Origin: Anadara kagoshimensis
Taxonomy: Eukaryota > Mollusca > Bivalvia > Arcoida > Arcidae
Reading direction: 5' to 3'
NCBI GenBank assembly: GCA_021292105.1
Contig: CM037870.1
Coordinates: 61,964,167-62,028,166, forward strand
Length of the DNA stretch: 64,000 nucleotides
Part shown: piece after piece, positions 14,001-27,619 of the stretch
How the letters are laid out: each line of letters starts with the position of its first letter
Numbering within the stretch: position 1 is the first letter of the stretch
Notes under the pieces: model-generated
Told to the model about the DNA's origin: nothing
The model's input: the letters and a program-made list of their open reading frames with translations, nothing else
Databases searched by the model: none
Program-made: the position numbers and the translations under genes

Positions 14001-16840
14001 GCACATTGGGGGCATTGGTGGCTGATTGGTCTATAGTGTACACTTACATATCATAGCCCCTCTCAATACCTAGGTTGAAATCCCACTTGGAGCAAATCCT
14101 AGTGTGAGAAAGCTACTTTTTTGTGGGCACTCTGGTTCCCTCCACTATTTCTGATCTGACTGGTTCAGTCTTGATTACAGTGCAAAATACCACTCCACTT
14201 CATTAAACAATTTTGTTGTCTACATCATGAGCACTTAAAATGTCATCAAAATGACAAATATCCATGTCTGATATCATATAAAGATGACAGGCAAAAGTAG
14301 TATTAGAAAAAATAAATACACCAGCTTGTACAGTAGATATATATTTGATATTAGGTAAATGTGTTACAAATGTTGCTTTATCTGTTGTTTTAATACTTCT
14401 TATCTGGGTTAGTTGGTCAATGGTCTAATTAAGGTATTTAAATTGTTTTTTTTTTTATTTTCCTGTAAAAAAGTCCTAAATATGTGTGGAATTCTTGAAA
14501 TCTTAATTAGTCCCTTAATCCCAAGGTAATTTTGAGAGTCCAATAGAATTATGGTAAGTTTGTTTTTAAATTTATAGAGGGAATGGTAGAATTCGGTCAA
14601 GTGACTGATGCTGTTAAAGATTACTCGAGTCTGTGTTGAGGCCCCAAGTCCCAGAAAGATAGAACTCAGTCAGTTGGTTCAAGCTGTTTACATAGACTTA
14701 CTACTCGAGTCTGTGTCTTAGAACAGGGTCCCAGAAAAAGCAGAAATCAGTCAGTTGGTTCAAGCTGTTTACATAGACTTATTACTCGAGTCTGTGTTTT
14801 GAGGTGGAGTCCCAGAAAAATCAGAAATCAGTCAGTTGGTTCAGAATGTTTACATAAATTATTATGTAAGGCTGGGTCGTTGGTTTGACTCTCAATAAGG
14901 TATAAAGGCACTTTAGACCACTCAATCAACCACCAAGTCCCCCTTTTCATATCACAGGGAAAATTGTAAATGCAGAATTGCATGGCTTGCAATGAATTTA
15001 AATGTAAACTTTAGTTGTAGCTATATGACTTAAAATGCAAGGCCATTCATTAAAACTGACTTAAGGTAATATACCTTTTTTAAAACGTCTAGTAGAAGCA
15101 ATGACAATACAAAGTATAAATATAGGAAATTTGTCATTGCTTCATGTCCATGACTCATAAAGATTTTTTTCTAAATTAAAATTTTTATCAACAAACTTAA
15201 AGTTCACTTCAGTTATTAAAATGATCAGCTGTCCTTATTCATTATTACCTGTAAATTACAGGTAAAACATTGCAAAAATTACAGATAAATCATTGCAAAA
15301 AATCTACCATATCGTTTATAAGTAATGTAATTTGGAGAGGGCCTTATAAAGCAACATCATAGTGTTTTTTGTCTAGCCTATCAAGCCTGTAGACTATATC
15401 CCAGTCATTGAGTCATTGTCAAAGGTGTCAGCATTGGTGTAAAACATTTTGGTTAAAGTTTTCTTTCATATCTATTTTCTCTTGAATTACAAGTGAAAGG
15501 TAAGACATATATAGATGTATGAATTTTTCACATGGACTCAAATATATACAGTACCCATACTTCAGATTTGCTACACATGACATTGACCTTGAATCAAGGT
15601 CATACAACCTTTTAAAAATGGTATTCTGATAAGAGTTGCACAATCTTTTGGCCTGCTGTTTATATATGTAAAAATGTGTTAGGTTTCTTTCATTAAGAGT
15701 AGAAATACATGTTTACATACACATGGGTGTTTCAAGTGTGTCAATGGTTAGAACTATTGCCTGTACCTGAGTTCCATTCCCAGTTTTGTTTGTGGTGTCT
15801 CAATGGCCAAGTGGTTTAAAGCAGACTCCTGGTACATCCATGAACTGACTGCCTCAATATAAATGAAAGAATCTGGACTGGGGATTAAAACTCCATTACT
15901 CCACTCCCCCACTCCATTCCACTCTTCTTCAACAAATGAACATTTTCGTAAATGTCCAGATGACTGCCCTATATACTTATCACATACTAGTGTCACTTGA
16001 TTCACTTGTCACAAGTCACATTTACCCGTTAGTCACCAAATTAACTTATAAACAAATTTAACAGAAATATTCATACAAGTTATATTATAAACTTGTTTAA
16101 AAAAGGCTTCATGTTCGATATTTATCAAAAGTATAGAAAAGTATTTATATGCTAATGGCATATCGAAGTACACCATACTTATTTTATTACCACAGGGTGA
16201 ACACAGCACATGTTGCCATATTGTAACTTGATACAGATATATATATGATATTGAATTTTTTTTTAAAACTTCCTTCATACACAAGGCCTGCCTACTAAGT
16301 TTCTAAATTCTCGTTTGACAAGACTCATTTCAGTTTATTGAAGGTGCACTATCTTATTTTATAAATTTAAAGTTAAATTTTAAATCGTGGGTGTTAAGAG
16401 GTTTGACAGGTACCGGCATGGGGTATAAAATTTAAGATAAGGGTTATATTTTCAAGTTGAAATTTCAGATATATATTTAAAATGTTAACTGGTTGTTGGT
16501 TTTTGTTTACAAACATTTGTGACCAATTTGTTACAGTTTATAGACAGATAACAGTTTTAAGTAAGTATTTTACGGTTGAGTGAATTTCAATATTATGACA
16601 TGAAGTTAAATTTTTTTGTTTTTTTATAAAGACGCAGCCTTGCGGACAAAGTCAAACTTTTCTCCACTTTGAAACAAGAGGAAGAAAAACCAGCTAAGAA
16701 GGATGCACCGCCGCCACCTGTGTTAAGACGGAGAAATCGTAAATTACAGTCCCGATTTAATACTCAGGTAAATATTATGACTATATTTATGAATTTGTTG
16801 ATTGCCATAACTGTGGTAATTCCAAAAATAGGAGGAAATG

Positions 16841-16891
<51 letters not shown>

Positions 16892-19800
16892 TTTAGGAAT
16901 TATGTAGTTTGTGTTGCAATTGTAACAAGAGTGTGATAATGTTCATTTATGAGATGGATTATGTAAAGTGTTAAAAATAAGTCCTTGCCTGATATAATTG
17001 TAATTTCAACTTTTTCTTTCATAGTATATAGGGGATTATTGAACAAGGAACTTCCTGGTTATTTCCATAAGTAACCAGTCTCAGACTGTCGGACTGGTCA
17101 TTATTTCCATCACTAATGTGTAAGGTATACTAGTACCTTGAAGGACTTCAGATAATGGTATTTGCGGTCTGTTTTCCAAAGGAGGAGGAAGAGGGATTGA
17201 GTTGTTAAACAGGGACATGTCTGTCTTATATGCTTAGTAGTTTGATCTCTTGATAATTGACCTACCACTCTATGCTTATGTTTTGGATCACCTTGCCTCA
17301 TTGTGTTTGAGGGAACATTTAAAGGGCTACATTCGTAGGAACTAAAAGGATCCCAAAGCATAAAAAAGACAGTTTCAAAAAGATATGGTTAATATGCAAG
17401 TTAATTAGAGGTCTTACTGCCACTTTGATTTTCTACTTTTTGGATAGCAGGTGATGTCTCGATACAAAGGAAATCCTACTGACATGATGTAAAACTTAAT
17501 CATTAAGCATGCATTTTTGTAAGATCAAGAGTGGAGTAATGATGTTTTACTTATATCCAGGCAGTCAATTCAGGGATAGTCGAGAAAACAGATGTACCGG
17601 GTAAAATACTCTGACTTTTGGCTAGCAAACTTTCAAACTTTCTCATACTAGGGTCTGCCAGACTTGGGATTCAAACCATAGGCAGTGAGTTGTGTTGTGT
17701 TCTGTAATTGCACACTTTAGACCACTCATCCACTGAGGCTCCCTACCGGAATAGGATTTGAACCTAGTTAGTGAGAGGCGCTGTGAACTGTAATTTCATG
17801 CTTCCGACCATTCTTGTAGTCAAGACCCATCATATCGCACTATACAATTTGTTTTCTATTTCAGCCTGTTACAATAGAAGAAGTAGAAAAAGCAGCAGCA
17901 TACAGAATCTCACCCTTGGCTATGAGCCTTGTGAAACCCCCAGATCCAGAGATTCTACAGGGTCTGTCTCTATCAGCACAAAGAGAACTCATGGCCCAGC
18001 ATGCTCAGGCTACACTATCACAGCCAAGTTCAAGGTCAAACTCTAGACATGGTTCCAGTGTAGATCTCTCGGACGACTCAAAGCAAGAGAACAGAGGTTT
18101 TTATTTATATAAAGTATACTGTAGATCGAAAAATTCCTCCAGAGTAACCAGGCCACTGTTTCACAATCATTTCACTAAGATTAAGATTTTCCTTAACTTA
18201 AATTTGGCAAATTTTCAAATCGTAATAATTTTGTAAATATTCTGAAATTTAATGTGTTATTTTGAAGACCACTTCTAACTTAGTCAAAAATATTTATTCA
18301 TAGTTCCAAGAAAAGATTGTCAAAATTTGCCAGATTTAAGTTAAGGAAAATCTTAAGGAATGATTGTGAAACTAGAAGCAGATATAAAAATAAAATGCAA
18401 GCTGTTTTATTTTGATATAATTCGTTAGCATTTGCAATGGCCACCATCCGACAACATAAAAACAAAAGTATATATAATATCTTGACATGATGATTGTCAT
18501 GAAAATTAAGTGACAAAAATGTCCAGGTTTACTGTATTTAGAAATAACTATTTGGCAAATCAATGATTTTGTTTGCCTAAAGTTACTACAGAATACAGGT
18601 AGTTTACCCTGAGGAAAAATGACTAAAATTATGTAACAATGCAATCAATATTTAAATTATATAAACCAAATTTCACATGATGATTACAATAGAAACCTAA
18701 TAACCTATGGAAAATATAAATCTATATATTCATGGATGACAGTGAATTAGGGTGTTGGTAACACTTTGCAAAACATGGCTTTAGTTTATCTTCTCATTTT
18801 GAGATTTAATATATTGTAGGTATTCTCAAATCTCCAGAGCCTTCCAAAGATTCACAGGAATTTAAAGGAATTCTCAAAAATGAACCAAGTTCACAGAGTC
18901 CAGAAAGAGAAATCCGAGGGATTTTGAAAGCAGACAGTGAGAAGCCGTCATCAGCTTCATCCGAGCCAGCCAGAGGAATCCTCAAACAACTTGGATCTGA
19001 TGATGAAAAACAAGAATCGGAGTCAAAAGGAATCTTGAAATCTCCTGACAAAGAACTTGTTAAACAATCATCATTGGAACAAAAAAGTATCCTGCGTCAT
19101 CGTGATGCAGATTCCGAAACAGTTGAAAATGAACAAGGTAAAGCAGATAAAGGAATTTTAAAACATTCTGATCCTCTTCTTGCTGAAATTAAAAGTGTTT
19201 TGAGAGAAAGTTCACCTGAGAAAACTACTTCGCAGAGGAGTATTCTAAAGAAGGAGAGTAGTTTTGAGACAAAACAAACAGAACCAGAAAAAAGTGTTCT
19301 TAAGAAAACTTTGTCTAGTGAATCTAGCACGGTTCTAACACAACAAACTGAGGAAAAATTAGATGTTGACATCAAACTTGATACTGAAATTGAGAAAGAG
19401 GAATCTAAAGATAGCACGGATGAAGTAGAAGAATCGAAAGTAGCGGGAGATGACACAGATAACACGTCGTCTAGTGATAAAGGAAAATCTAATGTCAGTT
19501 CAAGAAGACGATTTAGAGATCGCAAAGATCGTACAAATGAAAGGTAGGTAATACTGATTATATATATAATATGGTAGTGAAATATACAAATTTGCCTGAG
19601 CTGAAAAGCTCGATGTTGATCAATGTTTGTCACTGTTATTGACTTTTAGCAAAGCCATTATTTTCACTAATCTGGTTAATGACAATGTGTCACATAATAA
19701 ATTCTTTAGCTGGGAAAAACCAACTCTGCAATGTTTTGGGAAAGGGGGGGGGGGGTATTTGTCTCTCAAGAGACTAAATCACCTTTAGATTTAATTTATA

Positions 19801-22800
19801 AACAAAACAAAAGTTCATTGGAATGGAACAGTCAGTTTTGATCCAGAAATGCAGCAAAAGTAGATGGCTTTTTACTTAACCCCTATGTATTTGATATCCA
19901 TACTTTACCTCTTGCCTCGCCAACATAAGAAACATGCTAACCTGATTGACCTCGATACACTGTTTCCTATCAATTATTCATGTTCAGTTACAATTTAGAT
20001 AATGTCATTTAGGGTCAAACTACTTTGAAGCAAGTCTGAAATTCTGTACATGCCACAAGTGGAAGTTTCAGATTTTTTAATTCTATAATAATTCTAATGT
20101 TCAAAATTAACTTAAGTATTATAAACATAAAATGCAGCCAAACCGTCTGTGAAGGCACCTAAGGTTACCCATAACAGTGGTCATAATGAACAGGTATTTC
20201 TTATACAGAGGTTCAAATAATGGGATAGAACATTTCTCTGACCTTTGTAAGAAGGTGAAATATATATGTAGAGATAACTTTTAAGGCATGTGAGTGTTTT
20301 CTCTGGGTATTCTGGTTTCCTTCTCCATCTCTGGACTGACTTGCTAGATACAAGTGAAAGAAACCTGACAGTGACATAAGGTACCATCATTCCAGCCCAC
20401 TCCTTTAAGACTATGTTACAAATACAATTTATATAATGCCATTTAAGTATAATAGATTTATTGCCCCAGCCAACTCTAGATAACTAGGTTGTGTTTTGTA
20501 ACTAGTCATAACAGATCCCAGACAGTCTGTTCACTCCACTCATTTAAGGCTGTAAACACTGTACAATTACAATTTATATATGCGATTTACATAATCAGTA
20601 TACCACCTTTCAACAGCCCTTTCAACAGCCCAATCTCACTAATCAGATAGCAAGGCCATACTTTGCAGCTAGCCAGTAATCAATCGCCGACAATCTGTTA
20701 ACTCCAGTAATTTAAAACTTGTGCAATTACATAATGCATTTTTGTAATTGGTGTAAAACAGATGAACAGCCCCAGTCTGCACACCAGCCCAGATAATAAG
20801 GTCATGTTTTACAACAGTCCAGTAATAAACTCATTTAAGACTTACATAATGCTATTTATAGGACAAATTAATCAGTATACCACAGATCAACAGCCCGAGC
20901 CTACCTACCCAGATCACAAGGTTGTATTTTACAGCTGGCCAAAAATAAATTGCAAGCACTCATTTAATACTTTACATAATGTCATTAAATCAATATACCA
21001 CAGATCAACAGGCCCAGTCTAGCAAGGTCAGATAACAGGGGCACGTTTTACAGCTAGCCCATAATAAATCACAGACAATCTGTTATTAGGGTCTTTATTC
21101 AATTATTGATTAACTAGTCAATCACACCTGATGATAAATATTTATAGGATTAATGTAGGTTTAATATGTAGTTTTAAATGTGTGTAACCAGTGTTTACAA
21201 AAACCTTAATCACAGGAAATCAGTCCCTTATAAAGTCTGAACACTTTGTAGTCAGATAGCTTAAAGGATATGTGAGCTCTAATTGGTCCATTATTTAAAG
21301 AGATTTTTATGGGAAAACATCATGACCCTTGTGAATTATTGCAGAATATCAAGTTAAGGTGCTCATTACCCGTGTTATTGGATGAGGGGTTTTAAAAACA
21401 CTCTAAATGATTAAAACAAAATGCTTCAGTGATATTTAAAACTTTATATAGATCGAGAACCTCTGCTGGAACAACAAGTGTTATTTATATTTTTTTCTGG
21501 ACTCTTAAAACAAGGATCTGTTATGTTAGATAATTAATTGGATAAATTACAAAATGTTTGGAGATATTTAAAAGAACTTTAGAACAAGTGTTTATTTTAT
21601 GTTTTTCTGGACGAATAAGCAAGGTGTTTGCTGATCGTTATACATTGGATATTGATTAATATGAAGCTGGGCTATAGGTGAGTTTGAAAAGAACATGTAT
21701 TTGGTGCAGAGTTTTTAATTTGAGTTTGAAAAGAACATGTACGGTATTTGGTGTAGACTTTTTGATTTGAGTCATTTTTTTATGAAATGTTTGAAGGTCA
21801 TATGTAGACATGATATGATAGCTATTTAATGATATGTTTAAGCTGTATGCATGTGTACACAGGTCTTCCTGAAACAGGATGCACATTTACAACATATAAT
21901 ATGCGTGGCTTTAAAGAAATAAATACATGTATGTGTTGAGGTTTGGATAGCTCAGTTGGTAAAGCACTCTCCTATAGTGTGGGAGGTATCAGGTCTGATC
22001 CCTGGTACTACCCTCCATTTTTCTCCTTCCTGTTGCAGTTTGGTGGCCAGTGAGTGGAGGGGATTGATCTATGTAGCAGTTTTAACAGCTCAGTTGATAG
22101 TGCACTCGCCTATAATGTGGGAGTTTTGAGTTCTATCCCTAGTGTGACCCTGAATTTTTTTACTCCTTTTTGTTACATATGTGTGTAACATCATGATGTT
22201 CAGATTGATCAGTTAAATGTTTGTAAAGTAATTTTTTTGTTGTTATCACAGATCTTATTTACTGTGGTCTTAACCAACTCTCGCTGCTTGGGTTCAAATC
22301 CCACTCGAGCAGATCCTTATGTCTGAAAATTTGGCAATTCTCTCACTGAAGGTCCATGGTTTTATCCAAGTACTCCTACTGCCTCCACCATCCCAGAACT
22401 GACCGCTTGGATAAGTGAAGTAATCTTGACTATCACTAGCATGACAGGTGTCAAAAAGTGTGTCTTGTTTACATCATGATTTGCATTTTGAGGTTTGATT
22501 CAGAATCTCCTCTTTACATTCCCCGACCACATGACTGCATCCTAAACACTTATATATGAAGAGTTATTTATTCAGATACTAAAACACTTCATAACTCTTC
22601 TCATCAATTACAATCCTTACTTATTTAAACAAAGAGCACCATTGTCGATTCTGATATGTATTAAGCATAAAAAATGATAACATATTGATGTAATGCATGT
22701 TAAGTTCTCGAGATTCAGAGGTCATACGATGTGTGTAAATAGGTTTGTAATAACGTCTGCTATCAACACTTCCTGTTTGTTGTTTTTATCCCAGCCTTTT

Positions 22801-25800
22801 AAATTAAAGAAAGAAAGGCTTTTAAATTTGAACTTCTGCCTGGGAAGTTGTGGGTTTGAAACCAGGTCGGGTCTGACTAAGACTTGAAAATAGGTAGTGA
22901 CTGTTCTTTTCCCAAGCACTCGGCATATAGAAATGAAAGCCATGGGGCCCTTTAGAAGAGACCTTAAAAACTGATCCCCCAAGTCTTGGCAGGCATGGCA
23001 TGTAAAAGAACCCCCCTTCAGCCACATTGCCATGATCATACTGCAAAGGTAAAAATTTCTGCCATTTCACCTATTCACTTATAGCTGGTGACATCATGAT
23101 ATAAGTGAAATATTCTTGACTTGAACGCAAATCTCCATTCAATCAATCAATCAATCCTTTAAGTGCAAATAATAAAAAAGTACCTGCTGACTGCGGATGT
23201 TAATTAATTCACTGAATTTCCTTGTTTTTGTTATTTTTTTTATATAAAACTTAAAGATATTTAACGCCTAAGTGTTCTACTTAGCCTGTTACTGGTACTG
23301 TCATCCTGTGGGAAGCTTATAGCTTATAAGAATCTCATGATTACATAAGTATTTATAGTAATCTTCATTGAGGTTTGTTTTTCTGGGAAAAGCCCCCTAA
23401 AAATTGAGGTGCATGATCATTAAGTGGTTGAAGAATCTTGTAAATATCCTTCAAAACATAAGGCTTCCTACTTCTGTTGGTTGTATTGAGGTTTATGACA
23501 TGATAGAAAGTATTTTGACCTGTTATCAATGTTTGAAATAACAGCTGGTCCCACAATCCGAGACTGGTAACTTTTGGGAAGGACTGGTCCCGGTTTCACA
23601 ATTATTCCTTAGCTAAGATTTTCCTTAACTTAAATCTTGCAAAATTTCAAATCTTTATAATTTTGTTAATGTTCAAGATAATGAGGAATTTAAGGTGTCA
23701 TTTTTAAGATAAACATTTGCATTTAGTTTTGACAAAAATATGCAACAGTAGTTTCAAAAAGTGATCGCAAAAATTTGCTAAATTTAAGTTAAGGAAAATC
23801 TTAGCTAAGGAATGATTGTGAAACCGGGACCCGGTTACTTTTTCAATAGTATCCTATACACCACAATAGAAAAGGTTGAAATTATCAAGACAAGGACTGG
23901 TTAAACATTTTGACTTATTTTGTACACTGCTGTCAAAGACATTTCCTCATTGGCAATGGATTGAGGTTTTACAGTATCTATGAAATATATATTTTCAGAT
24001 ATTTGACTCAACCGACAGCAGAAGTGACCCCTGAGAAGTCACCAGAAACTGTGAGGAAAATTAGATATGGAGCCGCTAGACATAAGACCCAGCCTGTTAC
24101 ACCAGAGGAGAAACGGGAGGCGGAGGCAGACATGCAGCCTGCTACCATAACACCTAGTAGCTCCATCAAAGACAGGTAACCAGAGAGCCCAAAGATAACC
24201 ACACACTTTTACATACTATTTAAATATGTCCCAAGTCAGATTTGAACCTAGGCTGTTAGAATCATTGTGATATGTAAATTCACATTGGGTCACCTTGCCC
24301 CAACAACCCTAAAGTCAGAAGGGACATAGATTATAATGTAGTTACTCTTTTAGACTAAATTGTAGCTATTATTATACCATTTTTTGGTTTGAATTTTGAG
24401 TGATATGAATAAAGTCTCACTACATGACCTTTGACACATGGTCATACAGCCTTAATTTCTGTTAGCAAAATCTATAGCTTGTACCATGGTGAATTAATTT
24501 GTAAATTTCACTTTCCCTGTCACAATTTCCTATTATCAAAAAAAAAATTGGTTTTAAAAATTAAAAAAATAAAGAATTGGTCAATAATGTTGATAATGTC
24601 ACCAGTTGTGTAACTGATTTTCTGCAAGTTGACAATAAATGACTTCAGCTCACCTGCACAAATTAAGAAAGAGGTAATGTCATATCTCTGGCATCTTGGC
24701 AAGTGTTGCCATCAGTGACTGTGTTAAGTTTATGGTTCAATCTGTATAAAATGATGCATCCACACAGGCAAGCAAATGCTGCCCTCGGGATAAATGATGT
24801 GTAAATTTTATTTTGAACAGATTGAATGCATTGAAACAAAGCGGGGAGTCTGAATGGAAGAAGAAAGTTGTTAAAGAGCTTGATTTTCAGCCTGGCGCTG
24901 TTCAGGAGGTGAAAATTAGAGAAAAGAAGGGAGATGCCATGCCACGCCCATCTAGCATTGCTGATCGACTGAATATGTTGGAGACTTCACAGATAGGCTG
25001 GAAAGGAAGAGTGGAGGAGAGTGATGCCAAACAGTTTACACTAGAACACAAGTTAGGAGGTAATTATAAGACTAGTGGCTATAGAGACTTTAGATCTTTA
25101 TACATTTTTATGTTTTTTGATTTTGATGTCACAGAATAGATTTATAGAATCTACTGGTATTTTTTCTTTTGATGCCAAATAGCAGGCGAACATGGCCAAG
25201 TTGTACGCACTGGCTTTTGAAGTTAAGGTTTGTGGGTTTGAACCTCATTTTCTGAGATGATTGTCATCTGCTGTCCAAACCAGAGCGGTAAAAGGTTCAA
25301 TACTAGTGTAGTCTTTCAGAAGAGACTCAAAACAAAGTCCCATGTCTGTGCCTGTTTAAGACACCTCTTTTGAGTTAAAAAAGAAGTAGGCATTGTTGCC
25401 ACTACAGAGGATGCTTACAACTAGAAGTGATTTGATACAGACTGGGCAAGATAAGAAAAGTAGTAAATATTAACCTGAGTTCTAATATATCTGAACAAGA
25501 TTGAGACCTACTTATTTTCAATTTTCAGATTTTCTTTTCATATTCAGCTTAACTGTAATTGTCTATTTTCCTTTTTTTAAGGTCAAGCAGAAGAAAGTCC
25601 ACTTGTTGCCAAATTAAAGAGAAAAACAAGAAACAAAGGTATAATGAACACAGCAATGCATGCACAGAAATGTTTGAGAGTGTTCACAATAAATATTATA
25701 AAACATTATTTTTAATACTATACCATTGAGCTTTCTTAAGATGTGTTCCAAAACTTTGAAAAAGATTTTTTTTGTTTACTTCACATTTCACTGTGCCTTG

Positions 25801-27576
25801 TTATTTTTATATAAACATGTAAACAAAGTCACAATTTCATAAATAAAAAGTAATGAATATTGTTGAAAATGATTACAGTAAAGCCTGCTATGATGACCAC
25901 CTTTATAATGACCACCTTTCCATTAAGGTCGGTATTTTATTTTCTTCATATTTCAACCTAAATGAATTGCTATATAAACATGTAATGTCTATTAAGACCA
26001 GTGGTTCAAGGTCCCTTTCAACCAATGAAAACTTATATAGAGAGAGCATCTGCCAATTAAGACCAGTATATAAGGTCCCTTTGCTTTAAAGACCAGTATT
26101 TTTAGGCCTGTTTGCTTCCTATTTCAAAAGAACCTACAATGTTAATATAAAGACCACCTGTCTATTAAGTCTTGTGATATAAGGTCCATTTGCTTCACAT
26201 CTCAACCAAAAACATAGACCAACTATCCATTAAGACCAGTGTCTTAAAGTCCTTTAGTCTCTTTTTTCAACCAGAAACAACCCCTATATACAGACCATCT
26301 GTCACATTTGTTGGGTCCCTTACGTGGTCTTCATGTACAGGCTTTACTGTATAGAAATATACAGACATGATAATTACCAGTAATTTTCATCATGAACTTT
26401 TGACTTTGTTGCACCTATAAATGAAATATCAATCTTTTTTGTATTACACTTTTTAATACTAACTTTAACAGGTTTCCAATTCAAATTACTATATTCTATC
26501 CATAATGAAGCATTTTCTGACAAAATTTTGAACTTATTTTTATATATTTCTGAAATAAATCAAATTAACACATGTTATTTACCCATCAGGATACAAAAAG
26601 TACACAAATATTTATCTGGAAATCAGCAAAGTCAGTTTCTCTTTTGAATGTTACTAAGAACAAAAAAAAAAAAAAAAATGAAAGACAACAGACATTATTT
26701 ATAATACAAGAATGCAGAATATTAATTATTTGGAAATCAGGGAAAACAACAAAGTACAATTACCTATTTTGAATTTTGCTAAAATCAAAATTTTGGGAAT
26801 AAATGAAACAGAGTTATTTATCCATAATACGAAATTACACAAATATTTATTTGGAAAACAGCAAAATTAATGTATCCATTTTGAACTTCACTTACAAAAA
26901 ATTTACAACAATTTTAAAAATAAAATCCTGGTACAAAAATTTTGAAATTAAAAACAAACATGTTGGAAGTAAAAAAAAATCGGAGGGGGATGTAAGGGTA
27001 ATAAGCAATTGTAGCGATTGATAATTAAATACAAATGTATTGGTATAAACAATCTGTTTGTAACATCATAAGTGATGTGTGATGTGGGTGTGGCTATTAC
27101 ACTGCTAGCTTCTTTTAGTTTTAAGATCATTTGCTACAGTATAAAGTATGGGTGGCATTGCTACACTTATGCTACAATATATATATATATATATAATACT
27201 TGTATAATGTTAGACGGATGAAGGGGTAGTATGGTGTAGTATTATAAGGTTTGAAGGGGTAGTTTTTGGTATCATTATAGAAAAAAGTCCTTGGTGTCAT
27301 TTATGATTTCAATTTTTTGCCATACATAGAGAAAACTTAGCCAAACTGTTGTCCGCTGCCTTTCGAAGAAAGAGGGAGATACTAGTATTACATTCGAATT
27401 CGTCCTTCTGTCTGTCCGAAATTCTTGTCTGTGCGAATTCTCCAAAACTATGAAGCACTATTTCACAAATCTTGATGCATAATACATGTATCAACAAATA
27501 TAGGAGATGCGCATACTGTTAATCCGAGTTGGTTTGCTCATCCTCCTTGGAGTTATGGCCCTTTGAACATAGGTGC

Positions 27577-27619
<43 letters not shown>

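Larger units (their letters stand above)
12514..16631. other. Intron 3, remainder
   Basis: No exon found. Contains diverged tandem units at 13258-13500, SINE-like sequence at 14000-14200 and 15790-15990, and the 14615-14860 tandem repeat. The rest is AT-rich and unremarkable. Confidence 0.5.
19544..23585. other. Intron 6, first part
   Basis: No exon found. Holds a (G)n run near 19745, the 20420-21080 tandem units, a 21665-21770 duplication and SINE-like copies at 21938-22190 and 22845-23060. Confidence 0.5.

Noticed and set aside
19097..19633. Minus-strand frame of 178 residues opposite exon 6
   Set aside because: Antisense shadow of the SILK exon. The Ser/Leu-rich composition follows from the codons on the plus strand.
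21938..22145. tRNA genes
   Set aside because: Only box A and box B-like blocks are kept. No acceptor stem or full cloverleaf, and they lie in SINE-like repeats.
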